Shown: one piece after another, positions 26,394 through 33,517 of the stretch
How positions within the stretch are numbered: position 1 is the stretch's first letter
Layout: every line of letters starts with the position of its first letter
DNA from: Gordonibacter sp034932485
GTDB lineage: Bacteria; Actinomycetota; Coriobacteriia; Coriobacteriales; Eggerthellaceae
Assembly (NCBI GenBank): GCA_034932485.1
Contig: JAYFOQ010000002.1
Span: 186,001-250,000, forward strand
DNA: 64,000 nucleotides
Direction of reading: 5' to 3'
Position numbers and translations under genes: made by a program
The notes under the pieces: model-generated
Databases searched by the model: none
Told to the model about the DNA's origin: nothing
What the model saw: the letters and a program-made list of their open reading frames with translations, nothing else

Positions 26394-26990
26394 ATGGCCG
26401 CAACAACACACGACGAACAAAACCTTCAGTTCTCCAACACGAACAAATGGGATACGCGACAACTAGTAACGATGGCGCTCATGTGTGCCTTGTCCGCCTT
26501 GCTATCGTTTATCGAGTTCCCCTTGTTACCGGGCGTTACCTGGCTCAAGTACGACGCCTCAGCTATGCCCGCCTTGGTAAGCGGGTTCGCCTTCGGGCCG
26601 GCTGCCGGTTTGGCCGTGGGCGTAGTTAGTGCCGTTATCCACGGCATTCTTCTGGCCGACTTCTCGGGCGCCATTATGAACATTCTCGTGGTAGCAGGCT
26701 TCATACTGCCAGCGGCGTTCATTTATCACAAGAAACGTACGTTCAAAAGCGCCGTTGTAGGTTTAGTATTCAGTGTTATCGGAGCCACCGTCATGGCAAT
26801 TCTGGGCAACTTGGTTATTACGCCTCTGTACCTAGGCGTTCCCTTCGATGCAGTCGTAGCCATGATTTTGCCCATCCTTACCCCGTTTAACCTTATAAAA
26901 GCCCTACTGAATGGCGTACTAACGCTTATCGTATACAAAAGCGTGTCAAACCTTATAACGCCCAAGAAAAAGCAGGTGAAGGGACGCTAG
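26394..26990 (+). CDS. ribU: riboflavin ECF transporter substrate-binding subunit
   Basis: A 198-residue membrane protein with about five to six hydrophobic helices, the size of ECF S-components. The N-terminal part (TRQLVTMALMCALSALLSFIE, then FPLLPGVTWLKYD) matches RibU. It binds riboflavin in the membrane and works with the ECF module encoded next door. AAAGAAGG precedes the ATG. The FMN riboswitch in the leader independently supports the substrate. Confidence 0.92.
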   Translation: MAATTHDEQNLQFSNTNKWDTRQLVTMALMCALSALLSFIEFPLLPGVTWLKYDASAMPALVSGFAFGPAAGLAVGVVSAVIHGILLADFSGAIMNILVVAGFILPAAFIYHKKRTFKSAVVGLVFSVIGATVMAILGNLVITPLYLGVPFDAVVAMILPILTPFNLIKALLNGVLTLIVYKSVSNLITPKKKQVKGR

Positions 26991-27012
26991 AAGCACTCCT
27001 TCTAAGTAAGTG

Positions 27013-27068
27013 CGAGTTTGGCTAAGCGAAAAGATTTTAGGCGACCCGCTACCGCTTAGCCAAACTCG
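27013..27068. other. 16-bp perfect inverted repeat after ribU
   Basis: CGAGTTTGGCTAAGCG (27013-27028) and CGCTTAGCCAAACTCG (27053-27068) are perfectly complementary around a 24-base loop. It lies between ribU and ecfA1. There is no T-run, so it could act as an mRNA hairpin that sets the ratio of ribU to the shared ECF module, or be the relic of a small mobile repeat. Confidence 0.55.
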
Positions 27069-27143
27069 ACAGCATGACCAGTTAGGCTACCAAACCAACA
27101 AAACCATCGCCGCTAAGCAACAAAAGCAGAAAGGAGCATATCC

Positions 27144-27965
27144 TTGATCGAATTCTCAAACGTACGATTCTCTTACGATGGCAACGAATTCGTGTTAGAC
27201 GACATCGATCTGCGTATCGAACGTGGCCAGTTCGTGTGCGTGTTGGGCGGTAACGGGTCGGGGAAATCAACCCTAGCCAAACATATCAATGCGCTACTCA
27301 TTCCCGATGGGGGAAGTGTATGCGTACTCGACCACAACACCAACGACCCGAAGGCTACCTACTTTATCCGCAGTAATGCGGGCCTCGTGTTCCAGAATCC
27401 CGACGACCAACTCGTTGCTAGCCTTATTGAAAACGACGTAGCGTTCGGCCCCGAGAATCTTGGTGTACCCACCGAGGAGCTGCGTCAACGGGTGGTGGAC
27501 GCCCTTGCCGATGTGGGGCTGCAAGGATTCGACAAACGAGAGACCAGCGCACTTTCGGGCGGGCAAAAGCAGCGTGTAGCCATTGCCGGAGTGCTCGCCA
27601 TGAACCCCGACATCCTCATTCTTGACGAAGCTACCGCCATGTTGGATCCGCGTGGACGCAAGGGCCTCATGCGTGTATGCCGGGAACTACACGAACGGGG
27701 CATGACCGTTGTCATGATTACGCACTTCATGGAAGAAGCGGCGCAAGCCCAACGTGTCGTGGTAATGGATGCCGGGCAGATACGCCTTGATGGAACGCCC
27801 GACGAGGTGCTAACGCAGGCTGCCGTTCTGGAGCACTTAAATTTAGAGGTACCCTTCGCTGCGCGGTTGTCGTTACTATTGCAGCGTCGCGGCGTATCGG
27901 TGAAAACTCACGTAGCCGTAGACGAGCTGAAGGAGGAGCTATGCCAATTACGTTCGAGGGCGTAA
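27144..27965 (+). CDS. ecfA1: ECF transporter ATPase A1
   Basis: A 273-residue ABC ATPase. Walker A is GGNGSGKST near residue 35, the Q-loop VFQNPDDQLVASLIENDVAFG is typical of ECF ATPases, the signature is LSGGQKQRVAIAG and Walker B is ILILDEATAMLD. It starts with TTG at 27144, supported by AAGGAGC seven bases upstream. It pairs with EcfA2 to drive vitamin uptake through EcfT and interchangeable S-components such as RibU. Confidence 0.94.
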   Translation: MIEFSNVRFSYDGNEFVLDDIDLRIERGQFVCVLGGNGSGKSTLAKHINALLIPDGGSVCVLDHNTNDPKATYFIRSNAGLVFQNPDDQLVASLIENDVAFGPENLGVPTEELRQRVVDALADVGLQGFDKRETSALSGGQKQRVAIAGVLAMNPDILILDEATAMLDPRGRKGLMRVCRELHERGMTVVMITHFMEEAAQAQRVVVMDAGQIRLDGTPDEVLTQAAVLEHLNLEVPFAARLSLLLQRRGVSVKTHVAVDELKEELCQLRSRA

Positions 27966-28999
27966 GCTACTCATATACCAATCCCGATCGTCAAGAGAAA
28001 AAACGTCGCAAGCGTGCCGCAAAAGCACAGCGCTCCACCAAAGCGGCCCAGGCAGCCGCAGCTGCAAGAGCCGAAGATGCGCCTTCGCTCGAAGCCCACG
28101 GCAAACCCGCCTGGGGAACTGCCGCCGATGCCGTTTGGGCGCTACGCGACATCAACTTCGCGCTAGAAGATGGCGAGTTCCTTGGTATTGCTGGTCACAC
28201 CGGCAGCGGGAAAAGCACCTTAATCCAGCATATGAACGGTCTCGTACACCCCACGAGTGGAAGAGTATGGTGCGACGGAGAAGACCTTGCCGATAAGCAG
28301 GTGGCACAGAAGTGTCGCGGACAGGTAGGAGTGGTATTCCAATACCCCGAGCACCAACTATTCGCTGCAACTGTTTATGATGATGTAGCTTTCGGGCCGC
28401 GCAACCTGAAGCTGGACGACAACGAGGTCGACCGTCGCGTTCGCGCTGCGCTCGATCAAGTACACCTCCCCTTCGATGCGGTGCAAGATCGAAGCCCCTT
28501 CGAACTGTCAGGTGGCCAGCAGCGCCGCGTGGCATTTGCTGGCGTACTAGCTATGAGGCCGCGTGTGTTGGTGCTCGACGAGCCAGTGGCCGGCTTAGAC
28601 CCCTTAGCGCGCACTGAGTTTCTCAACCTTATTGATGAACTACATGCAAATGGTCTCACTGTAGTTATGGTATCGCACAATATGGATGACCTGGCTCGCC
28701 TCGCCAATCGCATTCTCGTGCTGAATGAAGGAACCCTATTCGCGCTAGGAACCCCCGCTGAGGTGTTTGCACACGGAGACGAATTGCGTGCTATCGGTCT
28801 CGATGTTCCGGCTGCTCAAAAAATGGCATGCGATCTGCGCACTTGCGGATTCAATCTGCCACGCACGCTCTACGATGAAGAAACGCTCGCTCACGACCTT
28901 GCAACCAACATCCTGGAGAAAGCAGCCTCACACGAAGAACTCGAAGAATTTGCCCACGCCGCGGTAAGTAGCAGTCAAGCGTTCGAAAGCCGGAACTAA
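27941..28999 (+). CDS. ecfA2: ECF transporter ATPase A2 with basic insert
   Basis: A 352-residue ABC ATPase: Walker A GHTGSGKST, Q-loop VFQYPEHQLFAATVYDDVAFG, signature LSGGQQRRVAFAG, Walker B VLVLDEPVAGLD. It overlaps ecfA1 by 25 bases. Usual EcfA2 proteins are about 285 residues; here an insert of about 45 residues rich in Ala, Lys and Arg (about 16-62) splits the first beta-strand from the second, and the C-terminus is extended by some 25 residues. The catalytic motifs are intact, so it should be active. Confidence 0.93.
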   Translation: MPITFEGVSYSYTNPDRQEKKRRKRAAKAQRSTKAAQAAAAARAEDAPSLEAHGKPAWGTAADAVWALRDINFALEDGEFLGIAGHTGSGKSTLIQHMNGLVHPTSGRVWCDGEDLADKQVAQKCRGQVGVVFQYPEHQLFAATVYDDVAFGPRNLKLDDNEVDRRVRAALDQVHLPFDAVQDRSPFELSGGQQRRVAFAGVLAMRPRVLVLDEPVAGLDPLARTEFLNLIDELHANGLTVVMVSHNMDDLARLANRILVLNEGTLFALGTPAEVFAHGDELRAIGLDVPAAQKMACDLRTCGFNLPRTLYDEETLAHDLATNILEKAASHEELEEFAHAAVSSSQAFESRN

Positions 29000-29001
29000 C
29001 C

Positions 29002-29808
29002 ATGCCCGATATCGCTCTATTCGGACACTACCGACCGGGCACGAGCCCGCTCCATCGCATGGACCCACGTGCTAAGTTATTGCTAGCATTGGCATTTATG
29101 ATTGTGACGTTCGCGGCTCAAACGTTCTGGGGGCTAGCCGTGTGCGCTGCATTCGTATTGGGATTTTTCGCATTAGCGGACATACCCTTAACGGCCGCCC
29201 TTCGCTCCATTGGACCGCTCGCTTTTATCGTAGTTATCACCGCATTGCTAAACGTGTTCTTTGTGCAGGGAGGCACCGTATTCATTGAGTGGTGGTTTTT
29301 TCGCATCAGCGAGGCCGGCCTTATATCGGCTGCATTCCTCGGTTGTCGTTTGCTGCTTTTGCTCCTGGGAATGAGCCTGCTTACCTTGACCACAACTACA
29401 TTAGATATCACCGACGCCTTCGAATACCTATTAACACCCTTTGCACGCGTTGGCCTACCTTCCCACGAGTTAGCCATGATCATGGGTATCGCTTTGCGTT
29501 TCTTACCTCAGTTCATGTTTGAGCTACAAACCGTCTACCGGGCCCAGATAAGTCGCGGAGCCACCTTCACGGCCAATCCGTTCAAAGACGGACTTTCCAT
29601 TATTAGTTCGCTTATGGTTCCACTGTTCACCAGCGCCTTTCGTCATGCGGAGACTCTTTCTTTGGCCATGGACGCACGCTGCTACCATGGGGGCCCTGGC
29701 CGCACGCGCCTACACGTGCTCGCCTACACGCGACGCGACGCCCTCGGCGTAGCGACCATCGCCTTAATGCTAGCGCTTATTGTGGCAACAAATTTTATCC
29801 CTCACTAA
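29002..29808 (+). CDS. ecfT: ECF transporter transmembrane subunit T
   Basis: A 268-residue membrane protein with about five to six helices. The two coupling-helix motifs of EcfT are visible: ISRGATFTANPFKDG near 190 and DARCYHGGPGRTRL near 225, both contacting the ATPases. The start is two bases after the ecfA2 stop codon, so the module is one operon. It links the S-component to the EcfA1A2 pair. Confidence 0.93.
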   Translation: MPDIALFGHYRPGTSPLHRMDPRAKLLLALAFMIVTFAAQTFWGLAVCAAFVLGFFALADIPLTAALRSIGPLAFIVVITALLNVFFVQGGTVFIEWWFFRISEAGLISAAFLGCRLLLLLLGMSLLTLTTTTLDITDAFEYLLTPFARVGLPSHELAMIMGIALRFLPQFMFELQTVYRAQISRGATFTANPFKDGLSIISSLMVPLFTSAFRHAETLSLAMDARCYHGGPGRTRLHVLAYTRRDALGVATIALMLALIVATNFIPH

Positions 29809-29825
29809 GCACAACGCGACAAATC

Positions 29826-29959
29826 ATCACCCCATCCAACCGCACCCGTCTAGTCAGCATCACCCTATCAAGGTATTCCGCCAACATCACCAGCCGATAC
29901 CTCCCCATAAGTATCACCCAGCCAATGTATTCCCATAAGTATCACCCCGCCGATGTCAC
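29826..29959. repeat. 28-bp direct repeats
   Basis: Two near-identical copies of a 28-bp unit beginning CCCATAAGTATCACCC occur at 29904-29931 and 29932-29959. More diverged copies with the core CATCACC appear back to about 29826. They fill the gap between ecfT and the PPOX gene. Confidence 0.55.
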
Positions 29960-29978
29960 CTCTATGAAAGGAAATACC

Positions 29979-30392
29979 ATGACCGGAAATCAAACCATCG
30001 TAGATTACTTAACGAGCGTACCTGCTTGGTACTTCGCCACCGTTGAAGGAGATCAGCCCCATGTGCGGCCCTTCAGCTTCGCTGCCGAACAAGACGGCCG
30101 CATCTGGTTTTGCACTGCCACCACAAAAGATGTGTACCGCGAGCTACAGGAAAACCCCCGTTTTGAACTGACAGCCTGGAAGCCAGGTAACGGATGGATA
30201 ATCCTGCGCGGTACTGCCGACCTTAATGACCACGCGAACTCCGAGGTGCGTCAGGCTGGCTTCGAGCATATGGTGGGATTAGGAGAAAGCTACGACGGGT
30301 CGAACGATCCTACCCTTACATTCTTCTCGTTCACCGACGCCCAAGCTTGGATCTGCGATATCGACGGTAGCTGGAATCCAGTTAAGCTGTAA
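29979..30392 (+). CDS. pyridoxamine 5'-phosphate oxidase-fold flavoprotein
   Basis: A 137-residue PPOX-like split-barrel protein (MTGNQTIVDYLTSVPAWYFA, then HVRPFSFA and GRIWFCTATTKDVYREL). Such small members bind FMN, F420 or heme, and act as reductases or in flavin housekeeping. The ATG at 29979 follows AAAGGAA; upstream in-frame ATGs lie in the repeat region. It sits just after the riboflavin transporter operon, which may be chance. Confidence 0.85.
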   Translation: MTGNQTIVDYLTSVPAWYFATVEGDQPHVRPFSFAAEQDGRIWFCTATTKDVYRELQENPRFELTAWKPGNGWIILRGTADLNDHANSEVRQAGFEHMVGLGESYDGSNDPTLTFFSFTDAQAWICDIDGSWNPVKL

Positions 30393-30431
30393 TATTCCGG
30401 CACCGACACCTCTTTTAAAGGAGACTTGTTT

Positions 30432-30470
30432 ATGCTTTTGGTGACACAAATACAAACAGGTTTCCCTTAA
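30432..30470 (+). CDS. possible 12-residue leader peptide
   Basis: ATG at 30432 to TAA at 30470 encodes MLLVTQIQTGFP behind a strong ribosome-binding site (AAAGGAG, about nine bases upstream). It could be a leader peptide or a chance event; no attenuator structure is evident after it. Confidence 0.2.
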   Translation: MLLVTQIQTGFP

Positions 30471-30662
30471 ATGCCAGTCTTTATACACGATTATGCAATA
30501 TTAGCGCCAAGTTGGGCTTTCAGTGTATTATTCTCTCTAGGTGAAAAGGCTAGGAGTAAACCGTCTAAATAGCGTACACTACATATGATGCTAGGTAGAT
30601 AAAATAGAATTTATTAACTTATATATGCAATAAAGTGGTATATCGAAATGCGGGGGAAAGCA

Positions 30663-30857
30663 ATGGGAAACGAGGATTACGAGCTGCAACTCAAGGCCAT
30701 CAAGCTCGCTACAGAACGCATTTTCTCCCTGGCAACAACCGAAGAGGAAGTATGTCGTCTGGAGAAGGCCATCAACCACGAAGTTATGTACCTTGCAGCA
30801 ATCGCTCAATCTGAACTAGTCAAACCAGATGGCGGCTGGGATCAATTCGGCCGGTAA
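30663..30857 (+). CDS. small hypothetical protein
   Basis: A 64-residue, mainly helical protein starting MGNEDYELQLKAIKLATERI and ending in the polar tail PDGGWDQFGR. GGGGGAAA lies five bases before the ATG at 30663, and an AT-rich promoter-like stretch precedes it. No family is recognised. It converges on the DUF1292-like gene and shares the terminator at 30937-30966. Confidence 0.6.
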   Translation: MGNEDYELQLKAIKLATERIFSLATTEEEVCRLEKAINHEVMYLAAIAQSELVKPDGGWDQFGR

Positions 30858-30936
30858 TAGATACGCGCCCAAAACCCTTACAGTTCATAGCCAAAACTTG
30901 CCTGCGTCGATAAGCCACAAAAGAATACGACACAAT

Positions 30937-30966
30937 CGTGAGCCCAGTCTTTTAGCTGGGCTCACG
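30937..30966. terminator. bidirectional terminator-like hairpin
   Basis: CGTGAGCCCAG (30937-30947) and CTGGGCTCACG (30956-30966) form an 11-bp perfect stem with an 8-base loop. It lies between two convergent genes, so it may serve both. Confidence 0.75.
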
Positions 30967-30971
30967 AATTA

Positions 30972-31292
30972 CTATTCAAAGTCGTAAAGATCTTTAGTAG
31001 CCTGGCAAAAATCTGCGTACACCTCGGCTGCTACACCCTCGTCTTCCACCAGCTCGAATGCAGAAGGCTGTCCTTCTTCATCAAGTTCGGTTACTTCCAG
31101 CAGCAGCACCTCGCCCGATGAGCCAACCGGGACATCGTTTTCCAACGGGAAAAAGAAGCCATAGCGACGTTCTCCATGCAAGATCAGCCCTAAAAACTCA
31201 AGCTCAACTGCATCGTCGTTTTCGTCAACAAACTCAAGAACAAGACCTTCTTCAGTAGGTGGACAGAAATTGGGGGCGCTTCCCTCGCGCAT
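30972..31292 (-). CDS. DUF1292-like acidic protein
   Basis: A 106-residue acidic protein (GLVLEFVDENDDAVELEFLG, then YGFFFPLEND and AFELVEDEGVAAEVYADF) with the beta-rich pattern and length of the DUF1292 family, which is widespread in Gram-positive anaerobes and uncharacterised. The ATG at 31292 follows AAAGGAAA. It is monocistronic. Confidence 0.7.
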   Translation of the reverse strand: MREGSAPNFCPPTEEGLVLEFVDENDDAVELEFLGLILHGERRYGFFFPLENDVPVGSSGEVLLLEVTELDEEGQPSAFELVEDEGVAAEVYADFCQATKDLYDFE

Positions 31293-31501
31293 GGTTGTTT
31301 CCTTTCTCGCGCAGCCATATCTGCCTGCAACAGCATCCGGCACTCTCGTTTCGTAGCAGCATAACATACCGCGCAAGCCATAAACGGCATTGCTTGCGTT
31401 CTTCCTGCGCAAGGTCAATCGACCTTTACCACACGTCGTCAGTGCGGCTACCTACATCGTATGTCATACCACGATTAACGGCCACAAATTACGCAAGATG
31501 C

Positions 31502-31543
31502 GAGGAACGCAGGATGTGAGGAACGCAGGATGTGAGGAACACC
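31502..31543. repeat. 16-bp tandem repeat, 2.6 copies
   Basis: GAGGAACGCAGGATGT occurs twice in perfect tandem (31502-31517, 31518-31533), followed by a partial copy GAGGAACACC. Confidence 0.85.
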
Positions 31544-31747
31544 AAGAGTATAAGCCGTGGACAAATACGCGTCGATTCTTTATCCTTATTCGTAAATAGT
31601 CGAGGCAACACCTTACCGAACAGGACATTTGCTACACAAGATTAAATCGGCAATTCCCAATCCTTGTAGCTTTGCAGAATCGAGCCCCATTTGTCCATGA
31701 CTTTTTAAATGATAATTAAGTGCAGATATCAAACTGCCACCTACCGC

Positions 31748-31900
31748 GCGCAACTCGCCTAGCACACGTTACATGAGTAACGCATGCAACTCGCTTAATC
31801 CGTTTAGCTCACGCAACTCGCTTGGAGCACGTAGCTCACGTAGCTCACGTAGCTCGCTTAGTGCACGTAGCTCGCTTAGTGCATGTAACTCACATAACTC
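31748..31900. repeat. 9-bp period minisatellite, about 17 units
   Basis: Units of nine bases keep phase across 153 bp. The best copies are ACGTAGCTC (31829-31855, three in a row, and 31865-31873) alternating with GCTTAGTGC (31856-31864, 31874-31882). The left part is more decayed. The perfect central copies suggest recent slippage. Confidence 0.85.
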
Positions 31901-32028
31901 ACAGTAACCTTGCACGTTTCTATCATTAATCAAGCAGAATGCTTTCCCGAATCCAACACGACATAACGCCTGATCAACAATCTTGAAATGATGCTCTTTA
32001 CAATCAAGTCGCAAACTAGGATGCGATT

Positions 32029-33144
32029 ATGACCCTCTTTATTTCACATACTACAGCGGCAGAATGTTGGCGCTCCGGGATCTACGACCATACACTCGGT
32101 TGCACCCTCCCCTCTAGTCCCTTTCGCCCGGCTGGATCAATTCAAGTTGAAAGCTTATCCAACCTACTTGCGACGGATCGACTTCAAATAACTTATCAAG
32201 AAGCGTTTTCTTTCGGCAGGGGGCAACCCCTTAAACCAGCTAAGCACAAGCCGACCGCGCGTCGTATCCAGATTATTAAAGGAAAGCAACTCGCTCTCGC
32301 CTCTGATCCAATACATGTACTCTTGCCCAGCAAATCTCTCGCGAACAACATTCGGCATATTACGTGCCACGTATGCGAAGGATCCCTTCCGAGAGGATCG
32401 TTCGTGCGCTTAGACAACACTATACTTCTGTGTTCGCCCGAATTCACCTTTTTGCAGATGGCTTCAACTATCACCTTCCATGAGCTGGTAAAATTGGGAT
32501 TCGAACTCTGTGCGCTTTACACTCTGCATCCCGACGGATGCGCACGCTACGACCGAATCTTGCCTCCAACAACTCCTTCCTCAATTGTTTTCTATTTACA
32601 AAACCATGATGGCGCTCCAGGAGTCGCTGCTGCACGCAAAGCCCTTCGCTATGTGATCTCAGCCTCTGGTTCTCCCATGGAAACCGCACTCGCCATCATA
32701 TTCTGTCTTCCACAACATCAAGGTGGTTTTGGACTCCCCCTTCCCTTTATGAACTACCGCATCGAAGAGCGACGCAGCAGACAAGCTGGAATGGGAAAAA
32801 GTTACTACCTCTGCGATATGTACTGGCCCAAAGCAAAGCTAAGCCTTGAATACGACAGCGATCAAGAACATACCGGATCTAGTCGTATCGCTGAAGATGC
32901 ACAAAGGCGCAACAATTTAACTTCCTTAGGAGTTACCTCCATCACTGCCACACGCGAACAGGTTATGGATCCTGAAAAACTCAATCACATTGCCCATCAA
33001 ATTGCACAGATGCTGGGCATACGCATGAGAAGCGAGCGAGGCTGGAGTCTTGCCGAGCGCGGAAGGCTTTTTCGAAAGCTCGTTCTTGCAGACGGTGCGG
33101 AATTCAGCGGGACAAAAACGCGTCGATTCATTATCCACTCTTAG
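32029..33144 (+). CDS. AbiEi/DUF559-like protein of unknown function
   Basis: A 371-residue protein. The C-terminal part (about 255-345) reads like a Vsr/DUF559 PD-(D/E)xK fold: DMYWPKAKLSLEYDSDQEH, then RNNLTSLGVTSITATREQV. The N-terminal part has no clear family but the overall build resembles the type IV antitoxin AbiEi-like proteins frequent in actinobacteria. The third residue of the usual E-x-D...E-x-K triad is not clear (LEYDSDQEH), so nuclease activity is uncertain. No toxin partner gene lies beside it. It is flanked by minisatellites on both sides. Confidence 0.6.
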   Translation: MTLFISHTTAAECWRSGIYDHTLGCTLPSSPFRPAGSIQVESLSNLLATDRLQITYQEAFSFGRGQPLKPAKHKPTARRIQIIKGKQLALASDPIHVLLPSKSLANNIRHITCHVCEGSLPRGSFVRLDNTILLCSPEFTFLQMASTITFHELVKLGFELCALYTLHPDGCARYDRILPPTTPSSIVFYLQNHDGAPGVAAARKALRYVISASGSPMETALAIIFCLPQHQGGFGLPLPFMNYRIEERRSRQAGMGKSYYLCDMYWPKAKLSLEYDSDQEHTGSSRIAEDAQRRNNLTSLGVTSITATREQVMDPEKLNHIAHQIAQMLGIRMRSERGWSLAERGRLFRKLVLADGAEFSGTKTRRFIIHS

Positions 33145-33272
33145 GAATAAAAACAACAATAAACTCCTGAACTGGAAATTCTCCAAACTCGATCGAGTCA
33201 CCCTCTAACATATCTTTGAGATCTATAGAACCGAGGCCCTTTTGTCCATTATTAAACTGCTTATATTATTTC

Positions 33273-33422
33273 AGCGTGCCATAGAGTAGCGTGTCTTGGG
33301 ATAGCGTGTCTTGGGATAGCGTGTCTTGGGATAGCGTGCCCTGGAGTAGCGTGCCACGGGGTAGCGCGCCACAAGATAGCGTGTCTTGGGATAGCGTGTC
33401 TTGGGATAGCGTACCCTGCGCG
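33273..33422. repeat. 15-bp minisatellite, about ten units
   Basis: The consensus AGCGTGTCTTGGGAT is exact at 33288-33302, 33303-33317, 33318-33332, 33378-33392 and 33393-33407. Variant units lie at 33273, 33333, 33348, 33363 and 33408. There are no spacers, so it is not CRISPR. The run of identical units indicates recent expansion. Confidence 0.92.
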
Positions 33423-33483
33423 CCGTGGCCCAGGGCAACGGCGACCCTGAGCCAATGCGTCCTAGGTCAGCACCGCTTCATTG

Positions 33484-33512
33484 ACAGGGCCCCCGATTTA
33501 CGGAGGCCCTGT
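33484..33512 (-). terminator. hairpin directly after secDF
   Basis: ACAGGGCC (33484-33491) and GGCCCTGT (33505-33512) pair around a 13-base loop, starting six bases after the secDF stop codon. The T-tract is absent, so efficiency is uncertain. Confidence 0.55.
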
Positions 33513-33517
33513 TCGCG

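Larger units (their letters stand above)
31293..32028. other. gene-poor region with two repeat arrays
   Basis: 736 bp without a supportable gene. It holds the 16-bp repeat at 31502-31543 and the 9-bp array at 31748-31900. One minus-strand frame (32014-31769) stays open because the 9-bp period is three codons; its Glu-Leu-Arg/Ala-Leu-Ser pattern is probably an artefact. Confidence 0.5.
33145..33517. other. intergenic region with minisatellite and hairpin
   Basis: 373 bp holding the 15-bp array (33273-33422) and a hairpin after secDF (33484-33512). No gene is supported; both strands stay open across the array only because 15 is a multiple of three. Confidence 0.6.

Noticed and set aside
33273..33422. 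CRISPR array
   Set aside because: The units are contiguous 15-mers without spacers, and no cas genes are in the window.
33261..33455. minus-strand open frame with (RHAIP)n repeats
   Set aside because: Same minisatellite on the other strand.
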